Shown: one piece after another, positions 9,171 to 19,569 of the stretch
Layout of the letters: every line of letters begins with the position of its first letter
Position numbering within the stretch: position 1 is the first letter of the stretch
Assembly (NCBI RefSeq): GCF_000381265.1
Contig: NZ_KB906253.1
Coordinates: 496,001 to 560,000 of the forward strand
DNA from: Curvibacter lanceolatus ATCC 14669
GTDB lineage: Bacteria > Pseudomonadota > Gammaproteobacteria > Burkholderiales > Burkholderiaceae_C
DNA length: 64,000 nucleotides
Direction of reading: 5' to 3'
The notes under the pieces: generated by a model
The model's database searches: none
The model's input: the letters and a program-made list of their open reading frames with translations, nothing else
What the model was told of the DNA's origin: nothing
Made by a program: the position numbers and the translations under genes

Positions 9171-10415
9171 ATGACCTCTGCCAACCCCCATTCCCTGCGC
9201 ATCAACGGCGAGCGCCTCTGGGACAGCCTGATGACCCTGGCCCGCATCGGCGGCACCGACAAGGGCGGCGTGTGCCGCCTGGCCCTGACCGAACTCGACC
9301 GCCAGGGCCGTGACCTGGTCGTGGGCTGGGCCCGCGACGCCGGCCTGAGCATCACCGTCGACCAGATCGGCAACGTCTTCATGCGCCGCCCCGGCCGCAA
9401 CAACAGCCTGCCCCCGGTCATGACCGGCAGCCACATCGACACCCAACCCACCGGCGGCAAGTTCGACGGCAACTACGGCGTGCTGGCCGGCCTGGAGGTG
9501 GTGCGCACCCTGAACGACCACGGCATCCAGACCGAGGCCCCCCTCGAGGTCGCCTTCTGGACCAACGAAGAGGGCTCGCGCTTTGTGCCCGTGATGATGG
9601 GCTCGGGCGTGTTCGCCGGCGCCTTCACCCTGGAACACGCCTACGCCGCCACCGACACCGAGGGCAAGAGCGTCAAGGACGAGCTCACCCGCATCGGCTA
9701 TGTCGGCAGCGAAGTGCCGGGCCAGCACCCCATCGGCGCCTACTTCGAGACCCACATCGAGCAGGGCCCGGTGCTGGAGGACAACGACAAGACCATCGGC
9801 GTGGTCAGCGCGGTGCTGGGCATCCGCTGGTACGACTGCACCGTGACCGGCATGGAAGCCCACGCCGGCCCCACCCCCATGGGCCTGCGCAAGGACGCGC
9901 TGCAGGTCGCCACCCGCGTGATGCAGGAGGTGGTGGCCATCGGCAACCGCTACGCCCCGCACGGGCGCGGCACCGTGGGCATGGTCAACGTGCACCCGAA
10001 CAGCCGCAACGTGATCCCGGGCCGCGTCAAGTTCTCGATGGACCTGCGCAACAGCACCGATGCGCTGGTCGACCAGATGGACGCCGACATCCGCGCCTAC
10101 GCGGCCCAGGTGGCCGCCGAAACCGGGCTCAAGATCGAGATCGAGCTGGTCTCGCACTACCCGGCCCAGCCCTTCCACGCCGACTGCGTCAACGCGGTGC
10201 AGCGCGCCGCCGAGCGCCTGGGCTACAGCCACATGCCCGCCGTCTCGGGCGCCGGCCACGACGCCGTCTACATGGCCAAGCTGGCCCCCACGGGCATGAT
10301 CTTCATCCCCTGCAAGGACGGCATCAGCCACAACGAGATCGAAGACGCCAAGCCCGAGCACATCACCGCCGGCTGCAATGTGCTGCTGCAGGCCATGCTG
10401 GAGCGGGCAGGTTGA
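9171..10415 (+). CDS. Zn-dependent M20 hydrolase, N-carbamoyl-L-amino acid hydrolase / ureidopropionase type
   Basis: A 414-residue enzyme of the M20 amidase group that includes N-carbamoyl-L-amino acid hydrolase (HyuC/AmaB), beta-ureidopropionase and allantoate amidohydrolase. Metal-site motifs are present: GSHIDTQPTGGKFDGNYG, NEEGSRF, ETHIEQGPVLED and, near the end, KDGISHNEIED; GHDAVYMAK is also typical. Such enzymes remove carbamoyl groups, releasing ammonia, CO2 and an amino acid. No hydantoinase or dihydropyrimidinase gene is nearby, so it probably acts on an imported ureido or amide compound. It is the last gene of the putative seven-gene operon; the downstream LysR gene converges on it. 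Confidence 0.82.
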   Translation: MTSANPHSLRINGERLWDSLMTLARIGGTDKGGVCRLALTELDRQGRDLVVGWARDAGLSITVDQIGNVFMRRPGRNNSLPPVMTGSHIDTQPTGGKFDGNYGVLAGLEVVRTLNDHGIQTEAPLEVAFWTNEEGSRFVPVMMGSGVFAGAFTLEHAYAATDTEGKSVKDELTRIGYVGSEVPGQHPIGAYFETHIEQGPVLEDNDKTIGVVSAVLGIRWYDCTVTGMEAHAGPTPMGLRKDALQVATRVMQEVVAIGNRYAPHGRGTVGMVNVHPNSRNVIPGRVKFSMDLRNSTDALVDQMDADIRAYAAQVAAETGLKIEIELVSHYPAQPFHADCVNAVQRAAERLGYSHMPAVSGAGHDAVYMAKLAPTGMIFIPCKDGISHNEIEDAKPEHITAGCNVLLQAMLERAG

Positions 10416-10427
10416 TACCTTGACGGC

Positions 10428-10446
10428 GGGGCGGGGCGGGGCGGGG
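10428..10446 (+). repeat. G-tract repeat between convergent genes
   Basis: Four runs of GGGG separated by single C bases, directly after the amidohydrolase stop and before the end of the convergent LysR gene. The pattern fits the formula of a G-quadruplex on the plus strand (RNA or DNA). It may act as a transcription barrier between the two convergent genes, but no function is shown. Confidence 0.5.
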
Positions 10447-10465
10447 TGGAGTTGGGCTTGGGAGC

Positions 10466-11425
10466 TCAGGCCGCTGCCACCCCCCGCAACACCTCCATGA
10501 AGGCCAGCGTCGCCGGCGTGGGCGTTTCGCCCAGGCGGGTCAGCATGCCGTAGTCGGGCATGCGGTCGGGCAGGTCGACGGGGATGCGGGCCAGCAGGCC
10601 CTTGTCGATGTAGCGCTTGACCAGGGCCGTGGGCTGCAGTGACAGCATGTCGGTGGTCTGCATCATCTCCAGCGCGAACAGGAAAGAGGGCGTCTCGACC
10701 ACCCCTGAGGTCAGCGCTAGGCCGTTGCGGCCGAAGATGTCGTCGGACACCTTGCGCACCGCGGTGGAGGCGGGGTAGAGGATCCAGGGCCAGTGCGACA
10801 GCTCGGCCATGTCCAGCTCGCGTACGCCCCGCAGTGGGTGGTGCAGGCCCCCCACCACCTGCAGTGGTTCGTCCGAGAGGCGCTCGTAGTGGAACTGGCT
10901 GCGCTGGGATTCGTCGGTGAAGCGGCCGATCATCAGGTCGATCTTGCGCTCGGCCAGCCACACCACCAGCTGGTCACTGCTCTGCTCCAGCACCTTCAGC
11001 ACCAGCAGGGGGCGCAGGCGCTGGATCTCGGCCACCGAGGCGATCAGCACGTGGGCCGCCGAGCCGGTGATGGCGCCGATCGACAGGTGCCCATGGCCCC
11101 CTTGCTTGAGGGCATTGAACTCGTCCACAAATTTGCGGTGCCCGGCCAGCGCGCTGGCCGCATAGCGCAGCGTGAACAGGCCCAGTTCGTTGGGCCGCAT
11201 GCCACGCGACAGGCGCTCGAACAGGCGGGCCTCCAGGATCTCCTCGATGTCCATCAGGATCTTGGTGGCCGCGGGCTGGGTGATGTGCATCTGCTCGGCC
11301 GTCAGGCGCAGGTTGCGGGTCTGGCCCAGGATGTCCAGAAACTGCAGATGGCGAAAGCGCAGGCGGGCACAGGCCTGGGCCAAAGACAGGGGTTTACCCG
11401 AAATCGGGTCTGGACTCATCAGCAT
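10466..11425 (-). CDS. LysR-family transcriptional regulator
   Basis: A 319-residue LysR regulator. The winged helix-turn-helix lies at about 22-85 (FRHLQFLDILGQTRNLRLTAEQMHITQPAATKILMDIEEILEARLFER), of the PcaQ/GbpR-like subtype that has AATKIL rather than SRQI. The rest is a periplasmic-binding-like effector domain. It is divergent from the TRAP transporter and sugar-acid enzyme genes starting at 11573, so it most likely controls them in response to the sugar acid. Sugar- and aromatic-acid regulators of this subtype (GbpR, PcaQ) are known. A second ATG two codons in is an equally possible start. Confidence 0.85.
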   Translation of the reverse strand: MLMSPDPISGKPLSLAQACARLRFRHLQFLDILGQTRNLRLTAEQMHITQPAATKILMDIEEILEARLFERLSRGMRPNELGLFTLRYAASALAGHRKFVDEFNALKQGGHGHLSIGAITGSAAHVLIASVAEIQRLRPLLVLKVLEQSSDQLVVWLAERKIDLMIGRFTDESQRSQFHYERLSDEPLQVVGGLHHPLRGVRELDMAELSHWPWILYPASTAVRKVSDDIFGRNGLALTSGVVETPSFLFALEMMQTTDMLSLQPTALVKRYIDKGLLARIPVDLPDRMPDYGMLTRLGETPTPATLAFMEVLRGVAAA

Positions 11426-11572
11426 TTGGAATGGATGCTAGCAAAAAAGTCAGTGGACCCCAGGGGACGGGAAACCTAATCTCTCGCCTGCAACGGGAGG
11501 ATCCATCAGAGATTCCCCGCGGCCGGTGGCCCCGCCCACCGTGGTTCAGACATTCCAAATTCGGAGACATCC

Positions 11573-12582
11573 ATGCAATTCAAAGCCCTGGCCCTGGCGG
11601 CCACGATCCTGGCCGCCTTGGCCGCCCCGGTGTCGGCCCAGATCAAGGACCATGTGTTCAAGGTCGGCATCGGCCTCAACGAAGACCATCCCCAGGCCCT
11701 GGCTGTGAAGTACTTTGCCGAGCAGTTGTCGGCCAAGAGCGGCGGCAAGCTGGTGGCCAAGCTCTATGCCAGCGGCTCGCTGGGCAACGATGTCAGCATG
11801 ACCTCGGCCCTGCGCGGCGGCACACTCGAGATGACGGTGCCCGACACCTCCACCCTGATGTCGCTGATCAAGCCCTTTGGCGTGCTGAACCTGCCCCTGA
11901 CCTTCAACAACGAGCAAGAGGCCGATGCCGTGCTGGACGGCCCCTTCGGCCAGAAGCTGCTCGCCAAGCTGCCCAAAAAGGCCTGGTGGGCCTGGGCTAC
12001 TGGGAGAACGGCTTTCGGCACGTGACCAATTCGCGCCGCCCCATCACCAAGGCCGACGACCTGGTGGGCCTGAAGCTGCGCGTGATCCAGAGCCCGCTGT
12101 TCCTGGACACCTTCAGCGCGCTGGGTGCCAACGCCACGCCCATGCCCTTCACCGAGCTGTATTCGGCCATGGAGCAGGCCGCGGTGGATGGCCAGGAGAA
12201 CCCTGCGGCCACCATCCTGTCGAGCAAGTTCTACGAGGTGCAAAAGCACATGGTGCTGTCGCGCCACATGTACAGCACCTGGGCCTTGCTGATGTCCAAG
12301 AAGACCTGGGACGGCCTGTCGGCGCAAGAGCAGAAGATCGTGCAGGACGCCGCCCGCGAAGCCACGGTGTACGAACGCAAGACCATCCGCGCCTTTGGTG
12401 ACAAGGCCCTTGGCGAGCTCAAGAAGGTGGGCATGCAGGTGACCGAGCTGCCCCCGGCCGAGCAGGCCAAGATGCGCGCCAAGCTGCAGCCCGTGCTGGC
12501 CAAGTACGCCAAGGAATTTGGTGAAGACACCACCGGTGAACTCAACGCCGAGCTGGCCAAGGTGCGCGGCACCGCCAAGTGA
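11573..12582 (+). pseudogene. TRAP transporter substrate-binding protein DctP, frameshifted
   Basis: The first part (11573-about 11980) encodes a signal peptide (MQFKALALAATILAALAAPVSA) and the N-terminal lobe of a DctP-type receptor (FKVGIGLNEDHPQALAVKYFAE). Homology then moves to the -1 frame and continues to 12582 with GYWENGFRHVTNSRRPI, LKLRVIQSPLFLDTF and ALGANATPMPFTELYSAMEQ, all DctP hallmarks. The change of frame falls at the run of five A at 11975-11979; one missing base there explains it. Left as read, the first frame stops at 12025. The receptor would bind the sugar acid for the membrane subunits at 15778 and 16443. It may be a true lesion or a homopolymer sequencing error. Confidence 0.8.
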
Positions 12583-12669
12583 TTCCCCCCGGGTGCGTGG
12601 GCGGCGGGCCGAAGCCCCGTCGCGCCGCCGCTGCACCCGCCGTCTCGTCTTCCACAGCAGGGTCTTCCC

Positions 12670-14451
12670 ATGGACAAGAAAGCCAAGCGCCCCTTCCGCT
12701 CGCGTGAGTGGTTTGCCGACCCCGAGCGCTCGGACATGACCGCGCTCTACCTCGAGCGCTTCATGAACTACGGGCTCACGCCCGAAGAGCTGCGCTCGGG
12801 CCGGCCCATCATCGGCATCGCCCAGACCGGCAGCGACCTGTCGCCGTGCAACCGCATCCACCTCGATCTGGCGCGGCGCGTGCGCGACGGCATCCGCGAT
12901 GCCGGGGGCATCCCGATGGAGTTCCCGGTGCACCCCATCTTCGAGAACTGCCGCCGCCCCACTGCCGCACTCGACCGCAACCTGGCCTACCTGGGCCTGG
13001 TCGAGACCCTGTATGGCTACCCCATCGACGCCGTGGTGCTGACCACGGGCTGCGACAAGACCACCCCGGCCGGCATCATGGCCGCCTCCACCGTGGACAT
13101 CCCGGCCATCGTGCTCTCGGGCGGCCCCATGCTGGACGGCTGGCACGATGGCGAGCTGGTGGGCTCGGGCACCGTGATCTGGCGCAGCCGCCGCCAGCTG
13201 GCTGCCGGCGAGATCGACGAGGAAGAGTTTTTGCAGCGCGCCTGCAGCAGCGCCCCCTCGGCCGGCCATTGCAACACCATGGGCACGGCCTCCACCATGA
13301 ACGCCGTGGCCGAGGCCCTGGGCCTGTCGCTGCCGGGTTGCGCGGCCATCCCGGCGCCCTACCGCGAGCGGGGGCAGATGGCGTATGAGACCGGACGCCG
13401 CATCGTCGAGATGGCCTATGAAGACCTGCGCCCCTCGCAGCTGCTCACCCGCGAGAGCTTTCTCAATGCCCTGTCGGTGGTGAGTGTGGCCGGCGGCTCC
13501 AGCAACGCGCAGGTGCACATCATGGCCATGGCGCGCCACGCCGGGGTCGAGCTGCAGGCGCGCGACTGGACCACCCATGCCTACGATCTGCCCCTGCTGC
13601 TCAACATGCAGCCGGCCGGCCAATTCCTGGGCGAACGCTTCTTCCGCGCCGGGGGCGTGCCCGCCCTGATGTGGGAGCTGCTGCAGGCCGGTCGCCTGCA
13701 GGGCGACTGCCGCACCGTCACCGGCCGCACGCTGGCGGAGAACCTGCAGGGCCGTGAAACCCGCGACCGCGAGGTGATCTTCCCCTTCGCCCAGCCTCTG
13801 ATGCAGAAGGCCGGCTTTTTGGTGCTGTCGGGCAATCTGTTCGACTTCGGCATCCTCAAGACCTCGGTGATTTCCGAGGCCTTCCGCCAGCGCTACCTGC
13901 AGCAACCCGGCCAGGAGGGCATCTTCGAGGCCCGCGCCGTGGTGTTCGAAGGCGCTGACGACTACCATGCCCGCATCAACGACCCCGCGCTCGGCATCGA
14001 CGAGGGCAGCATCCTGGTGATGCGCGGTGCCGGCCCCATCGGCTGGCCCGGTTCGGCCGAAGTGGTCAACATGCAACCGCCCGATGCGTTGATTCGGCGC
14101 GGCATCAACACCCTGCCCACGCTGGGGGACGGACGTCAATCCGGCACGGCCGACAGCCCTTCCATCCTCAACGTGTCTCCCGAGAGCGCGGTGGGCGGGG
14201 GCTTGAGCTGGCTGCAAAGCGGCGATGTGCTGCGCATCGACCTCAACACCGGCCGCTGCGACGCCCTGGTCGCCCCTGACGAGATCGAACGCCGCCGCCG
14301 CGAGCTGCCCGCCCCGCCCGTGCCGCGCAGCCAATCCCCCTGGGAGGCGCTGTACCGCGAAAAAACCGGCCAACTGGTGGACGGCGCCACGCTCGACTTT
14401 GCGCTGGACTACCGCCGGATCTCCGAGCACACCCCACGCCACAACCACTGA
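12670..14451 (+). CDS. IlvD/Edd-family sugar-acid dehydratase (L-arabinonate dehydratase-like)
   Basis: A 593-residue dehydratase of the IlvD/Edd family, in the branch acting on pentonates and related aldonates. It would turn an aldonate into the 2-keto-3-deoxy acid. Three cysteines at 60, 128 ([11 protein letters not shown]) and 201 ([11 protein letters not shown]) are placed as the iron-sulfur ligands of characterised L-arabinonate and D-xylonate dehydratases. [18 protein letters not shown] and the C-terminal swivelling domain are also typical. It follows the TRAP receptor gene by 87 bases and precedes two FAH-family genes, an SDR and the transporter, which fits aldonate breakdown. The exact sugar is not determined. 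Confidence 0.85.
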   Translation: MDKKAKRPFRSREWFADPERSDMTALYLERFMNYGLTPEELRSGRPIIGIAQTGSDLSPCNRIHLDLARRVRDGIRDAGGIPMEFPVHPIFENCRRPTAALDRNLAYLGLVETLYGYPIDAVVLTTGCDKTTPAGIMAASTVDIPAIVLSGGPMLDGWHDGELVGSGTVIWRSRRQLAAGEIDEEEFLQRACSSAPSAGHCNTMGTASTMNAVAEALGLSLPGCAAIPAPYRERGQMAYETGRRIVEMAYEDLRPSQLLTRESFLNALSVVSVAGGSSNAQVHIMAMARHAGVELQARDWTTHAYDLPLLLNMQPAGQFLGERFFRAGGVPALMWELLQAGRLQGDCRTVTGRTLAENLQGRETRDREVIFPFAQPLMQKAGFLVLSGNLFDFGILKTSVISEAFRQRYLQQPGQEGIFEARAVVFEGADDYHARINDPALGIDEGSILVMRGAGPIGWPGSAEVVNMQPPDALIRRGINTLPTLGDGRQSGTADSPSILNVSPESAVGGGLSWLQSGDVLRIDLNTGRCDALVAPDEIERRRRELPAPPVPRSQSPWEALYREKTGQLVDGATLDFALDYRRISEHTPRHNH

Positions 14452-14470
14452 AGCCTTCAAGGACCTGACC

Positions 14471-15706
14471 ATGAGTTCCACGACAACGGCCGCCCAAGCA
14501 GCGGCGGCCGGTGCGGCAACGCACGCCCAAATCCTGCCTGACGACGGCCTGGCCGGCACCCTGGTGGGCCGCATCTGGTGGCCTGGCGCCCAACCTGGTC
14601 ACCTCAGCGGCCCGGCCGTGGTGGCCCTGCGCCCCGAGGGCGTGTTCGACCTGAGCGAGCACTTTCCCATCATGAGCACCCTGCTGGAGTCGCCCGACCC
14701 GGCCCAGGCCGTGCACGGTTGCGTGGGCCAGCGTGTGTGCAGCGTGGCCGAGTTGCTGGACAACAGCCAGTTGGCCCCGCGCGACACCACCCGCCCCTGG
14801 TTGCTGGCCCCCTGCGATCTGCAGGTGGTCAAGGCCGCCGGCGTCACCTTTGCCGCCAGCCTCATCGAGCGCGTGATCGAGGAGCAGGCCCGTGGCGACG
14901 CCCGCCGCGCCCAGGGCCTGCGCAGCCAGGTGGTCGGCCTGATCGGCGAGAGCCTGGCCGACATCCGCCCCGGCTCGGAGCAGGCCATGGCACTCAAGGC
15001 TTTGCTGCAGGACAAAGGCCTGTGGTCGCAGTACCTGGAGGTGGGCATCGGCCCCGATGCCGAGGTGTTCACCAAGGCCCCGGTGCTGGCCTCGGTGGGC
15101 ACGGGCGAGGAGATCGGCATCCGCGCCGACTCGGCCTGGAACAACCCCGAGCCCGAGGTGGTGCTGGCCGTCAACAGCCGTGGCGCCATCGTGGGCGCCA
15201 CCCTGGGCAATGACGTCAACCTGCGCGACATCGAGGGCCGCAGCGCGCTGCTGCTGGGCAAGGCCAAGGACAACAACGCCTCGTGCGCCATGGGGCCCTT
15301 CATCCGCCTGTTCGATGCCGGCTTCGGCCTGGACCAGGTGCGCCGCGAGACCGTTAACCTGCGCGTGACCGGGCCCGAGGGCTACGAGCTGCGCGGTATC
15401 AACACCATGGCCAGCATCAGCCGCGACCCGGCCGATCTGGTGGCCCAGACCCTGGCCGCCCACCAGTACCCAGACGGCTTCATGCTGTTCCTGGGCACCT
15501 TGTTCGCGCCCATCGAGGACCGCGACCAGCCCGGCGGCGGCTTCACCCACAGGCTGGGCGATGTGGTCACCATCCAGAGCGCCTGGCTGGGGGCCTTGCA
15601 CAACCGGGTCGCGCACAGCGAAACCGCCGCCCCCTGGCGCTTCGGCCTGCGCGCCTTCATCGCCAACCTGGCCGCGCGCGGCCTGCTGCAGGGCAGGGCG
15701 CTGTGA
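14471..15706 (+). CDS. FAH-family protein, 2-keto-3-deoxypentonate dehydratase-like (XylX type)
   Basis: A 411-residue member of the fumarylacetoacetate hydrolase superfamily, of the longer subgroup containing Caulobacter XylX (2-keto-3-deoxyxylonate dehydratase). Metal-site features are EIGIRADSAWNNPEPEVVLAVN and GATLGNDVNLRDIEGRSALLLGKAKDNNASCAMGPF, then GGGFTHRLGDVV at the end. It may dehydrate the product of the preceding dehydratase to 2-oxoglutarate semialdehyde. No semialdehyde dehydrogenase gene is in the cluster, so the semialdehyde would need an enzyme coded elsewhere. The start at 14471 comes 19 bases after the dehydratase stop. Confidence 0.72.
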   Translation: MSSTTTAAQAAAAGAATHAQILPDDGLAGTLVGRIWWPGAQPGHLSGPAVVALRPEGVFDLSEHFPIMSTLLESPDPAQAVHGCVGQRVCSVAELLDNSQLAPRDTTRPWLLAPCDLQVVKAAGVTFAASLIERVIEEQARGDARRAQGLRSQVVGLIGESLADIRPGSEQAMALKALLQDKGLWSQYLEVGIGPDAEVFTKAPVLASVGTGEEIGIRADSAWNNPEPEVVLAVNSRGAIVGATLGNDVNLRDIEGRSALLLGKAKDNNASCAMGPFIRLFDAGFGLDQVRRETVNLRVTGPEGYELRGINTMASISRDPADLVAQTLAAHQYPDGFMLFLGTLFAPIEDRDQPGGGFTHRLGDVVTIQSAWLGALHNRVAHSETAAPWRFGLRAFIANLAARGLLQGRAL

Positions 15707-15777
15707 ACCCGGCCTGACGAGACGGTTGAACTCAAAAAACAAGCCACGGTGGCCCAGCCACCCAAGGAGACAACAAC

Positions 15778-16395
15778 ATGCTCAATACCCTCATCGATCG
15801 TTACTGCCGGTTCATCAACCTGCTCATCGCGCTGGCCCTGGCCGTGATGGTGGTGCTGGTGTTCGGCAACGTGGTGCTGCGCTACGCCTTCAATTCGGGC
15901 ATCGCCGTCAGCGAAGAGCTGTCGCGCTGGCTCTTTGTCTGGATCACCTTTCTGGGCGCCGTCAGCGCGATCAAGGAAAACGCCCACCTGGGCACCGACA
16001 TGCTGGTGTCGCGCCTGCCGGTGGCAGGCAAGAAGGCGTGCATGGTGCTGGGGCAGGTGCTGATGCTCTACATCACCTGGCTGTTCTTTCAGGGCAGCTG
16101 GCAGCAGACCGTGATCAACTGGGACGTTGAAGCCCCCGTCACCGGCGCCTCGACCGCCATCTTCTATGCCTCGGGCGTGGTGTTCTCGGTGTGTGCGGCC
16201 GGGCTCATCGTGCTGCAACTGCTGCGCGTGCTGACCGGCCAGCTCAGCGAGGCCGAGCTGGTGATGATCAAGGAGTCCGAGGAGCAGGGCGAGCTCGAAG
16301 CCCTGCAGGCCGAACTGGCGCGCGAGAACGCGGCCGGCCACGGAGCCAGTCATTCCCCTTTGGGTGACAAGCCGCTGCCCCACTCGGGCCGCTGA
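15778..16395 (+). CDS. TRAP transporter small permease (DctQ)
   Basis: A 205-residue membrane protein with four hydrophobic segments and the DctQ pattern VVLRYAFNSGIAVSEELSRWLFVWITFLGAVSAIKENAHLGTDMLV. It is the small membrane subunit of a tripartite ATP-independent importer driven by an ion gradient. The C-terminal tail beyond about residue 160 is hydrophilic and longer than usual. A ribosome binding site (AAGGAGA) lies before the start. The large subunit follows 47 bases later. Confidence 0.88.
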   Translation: MLNTLIDRYCRFINLLIALALAVMVVLVFGNVVLRYAFNSGIAVSEELSRWLFVWITFLGAVSAIKENAHLGTDMLVSRLPVAGKKACMVLGQVLMLYITWLFFQGSWQQTVINWDVEAPVTGASTAIFYASGVVFSVCAAGLIVLQLLRVLTGQLSEAELVMIKESEEQGELEALQAELARENAAGHGASHSPLGDKPLPHSGR

Positions 16396-16442
16396 GCCGT
16401 CGCGCCGCGACCAAGACCAAGAACAACACCGGAGACAAGAAC

Positions 16443-17723
16443 ATGACCGTATTGATATTTCTCGGCGGCCTGGTGGGCGCCATGGCCCTGGGCATCCCGA
16501 TCGCCTACGCCCTGCTGGCCAGCGGCGTCGGACTGATGTGGCAACTGGACCTGTTCGACGCCCAGATCCTGGCGCAGAACTTCATCAACGGGGCCGACAG
16601 CTTTCCGTTGCTGGCCGTGCCCTTCTTCATGCTGGCGGGCGAAATCATGAACGTGGGCGGCCTGTCGCAGCGCATCGTCAACTTTGCCCTGGCCCTGGTG
16701 GGCCATGTGAAGGGCGGGCTGGGCTATGTGGTGATCCTGGCGGCCTGCCTGCTGTCCTCGCTGTCGGGCTCGGCCGTGGCCGATGCGGCCGCCCTGACGG
16801 CGCTGCTGCTGCCCATGATGGTCAAGGCCGGGCACAAGAAAGAGGTGTCGGGCGGGCTGATTGCCGCCTCGGGGGTGATCGGTCCCATCATCCCGCCCAG
16901 CATCGGCTTTGTGATCTTCGGCGTGACGGCCAATGTGTCGATCAGCAAGCTGTTCATCGCGGGCATCTTCCCCGGCATCATGATCGGTGCCGGCCTGGCC
17001 CTCACCTGGTGGTGGGTGGGCCGCAAGGAGCAACTGGCCCTGCCCGAGAAGAAAACCAAGGCCGAGATCTGGCGCGCTGCCCGCGAGTCGGCCTGGGCGC
17101 TGACGCTGCCGGTGTTCATCCTGGTGGGCTTGCGCATGGGCGTGTTCACGCCCACCGAGGCGGCCGTGGTGGCGGCGGTGTACTCGCTGTTCGTGGCCGG
17201 CGTGATCTACCGCGAGCTGCCCCTGTCGGCCCTGCTGCCCATCTTCACCACGGCGGCCAAGACCACCGCGGTGGTGATGTTCCTGGTGGCCGCGGCCATG
17301 GTGTCGTCGTGGCTGATCACGGTGGCCAACCTGCCCACCCAGATGGTCGAGTTGCTCAAGCCCTTCATGGGCAACCAGACCTTGCTGCTGGTGGCCATCA
17401 TGGTGCTGGTGATGCTGGTGGGCACGGCCATGGACATGACCCCCACCATCCTGATCCTGACCCCGGTGCTGATGCCCGTGATCAAGGCCGCCGGCATCGA
17501 CCCCGTCTACTTTGGCGTGCTGTTCATCATCAACAACTCGATCGGCCTGATCACCCCGCCCGTGGGCACCATCCTGAACGTGGTGGCCGGGGTGGGGCGC
17601 ATGAAGATGGACGAGGTGACCCGGGGCGTCTGGCCCTTCATGGTGGCCGAGTTCGCAGTGATGTTCGTCATGGTGGCCTTCCCACAGACCGTGCTGGCGC
17701 CGTTGCGCTGGTTCACGGCCTGA
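16443..17723 (+). CDS. TRAP transporter large permease (DctM)
   Basis: A 426-residue membrane protein with about twelve hydrophobic segments, the transport subunit of the TRAP system. Family sequences include LLSSLSGSAVADAAALTALLLPMMVKAGHKKEVSGGLIAASGVIGPIIPPSI, GVFTPTEAAVVAAVY and the repeat FGVLFIINNSIGLITPPVGTILNVV. With the DctP receptor and DctQ it would import a carboxylate, here presumably an aldonic acid. The receptor gene lies apart from it at the head of the cluster and is frameshifted, so the system may lack its own receptor. Confidence 0.9.
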   Translation: MTVLIFLGGLVGAMALGIPIAYALLASGVGLMWQLDLFDAQILAQNFINGADSFPLLAVPFFMLAGEIMNVGGLSQRIVNFALALVGHVKGGLGYVVILAACLLSSLSGSAVADAAALTALLLPMMVKAGHKKEVSGGLIAASGVIGPIIPPSIGFVIFGVTANVSISKLFIAGIFPGIMIGAGLALTWWWVGRKEQLALPEKKTKAEIWRAARESAWALTLPVFILVGLRMGVFTPTEAAVVAAVYSLFVAGVIYRELPLSALLPIFTTAAKTTAVVMFLVAAAMVSSWLITVANLPTQMVELLKPFMGNQTLLLVAIMVLVMLVGTAMDMTPTILILTPVLMPVIKAAGIDPVYFGVLFIINNSIGLITPPVGTILNVVAGVGRMKMDEVTRGVWPFMVAEFAVMFVMVAFPQTVLAPLRWFTA

Positions 17724-17762
17724 GCGCCGGTCAAGCCCGGCCAGGCCCATCCGGGCGCGTGA

Positions 17763-18569
<807 letters not shown>

Positions 18570-18604
18570 GTCTTTCCCTTCTTCTACACCCGGAATCTTC
18601 ATCC

Positions 18605-19468
18605 ATGAAACTGCTCCGCCACGGCCTCAAGGGCCAAGAGAAGCCCGCCCTGCTGCACAGCGATGGCACCCTGCGAGACCTCAGCGCCGTGCTGACCGAC
18701 ATCGGCCCGGCCACCCTGTCGCCCGCCGGCCTGGCCGCCCTGGCCGGCCTGGGCGCCAGCACCCTGCCCATCGTGCCCCAGGGCCGGCTGGCCGTGCCCT
18801 GGACCGGCATGGGCAAGTTCATTGCCATCGGCCTGAACTACGCCGACCATGCGGCCGAGGCCAACATGCCCATCCCGCAAGAGCCCATCGTCTTCACCAA
18901 GACCGTGAACAGCGCCGTGGGCTGCAACCACCCCGTGGTGCTGCCCCAGGGCTCGGTCAAGAGCGACTGGGAGGTGGAGCTGGGCGTGGTGATCGGCAGC
19001 CGTGCCCGCTACGTGAGCGAGGCTGAGGCCCTGAAGCACGTGGCCGGCTACTGCACCATCAACGACATCTCCGAGCGCGAATACCAGCTGGAGCGCGGCG
19101 GCACCTGGGACAAGGGCAAGGGCTGCGACACCTTCGGCCCCATCGGCCCCTGGCTGGTCAGCGCCGACGAAGTGGGCGACCCGCAGAACTTGGCCCTATG
19201 GCTCGATGTGAACGGCCAGCGCCAGCAGACCGGCAACACCCGCACCATGATCTTCACCGTGGCCCAGCTGGTCAGCTACCTGAGCCGCTTCATGACCCTG
19301 GATCCCGGCGACCTGATCACCACCGGCACCCCGCCCGGCGTGGGCATGGGCAAGAAGCCGGCCGCGCAGTTCCTGCGCCCCGGCGACGTGATGACGCTGG
19401 GCATCGAGAAGCTGGGCACCCAACAGCAGACCGTGTTTGCCTGGGACCCGGCGCTGATTGACGGGTGA
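18605..19468 (+). CDS. FAH-family 2,4-diketo-3-deoxy acid hydrolase-like
   Basis: A 287-residue FAH-superfamily enzyme, often labelled ureidoglycolate lyase in databases but close to 2,4-diketo-3-deoxy-L-fuconate hydrolase. Key parts are FIAIGLNYADHAAEANMPIPQEPIVFTK, the metal-binding SDWEVELGVVIG, NDISEREYQLERGGTWDKGKGCDTFGPIGPW, and DLITTGTPPGVGMGKKP. It would split a 2,4-diketo-3-deoxy acid into pyruvate and a hydroxy acid (lactate from a 6-deoxyhexonate, glycolate from a pentonate). It is the last gene of the cluster, 35 bases after the dehydrogenase. A GC-rich hairpin at 19475-19492 lies just after its stop, without a T tract. Confidence 0.75.
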   Translation: MKLLRHGLKGQEKPALLHSDGTLRDLSAVLTDIGPATLSPAGLAALAGLGASTLPIVPQGRLAVPWTGMGKFIAIGLNYADHAAEANMPIPQEPIVFTKTVNSAVGCNHPVVLPQGSVKSDWEVELGVVIGSRARYVSEAEALKHVAGYCTINDISEREYQLERGGTWDKGKGCDTFGPIGPWLVSADEVGDPQNLALWLDVNGQRQQTGNTRTMIFTVAQLVSYLSRFMTLDPGDLITTGTPPGVGMGKKPAAQFLRPGDVMTLGIEKLGTQQQTVFAWDPALIDG

Positions 19469-19569
19469 GGGGCGGGGGCAGGCCGCTGCCCCTGGTCCGT
19501 TCATGGTCAAATAGCGACCGATAGGCGCTGTCAGCGCGTCCATACGATCAGATTTGCAGTTTTTCGACC

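Noticed and set aside
11478-11514. Inverted repeat AATCTCT-N23-AGAGATT before dctP as a LysR operator.
   Set aside because: The arms are too far apart for a typical LysR site, and no other copy is seen; it was left out as a feature.
11975-11980. Programmed -1 frameshift site in dctP (AAAAAG).
   Set aside because: The preceding bases do not give the X XXY YYZ pattern, and DctP genes are not known to use frameshifting. A lost base or sequencing error is simpler.
19475-19492. GC-rich hairpin after the last aldonate gene.
   Set aside because: The seven-base stem is good, but there is no T tract, so I do not call it an intrinsic terminator.
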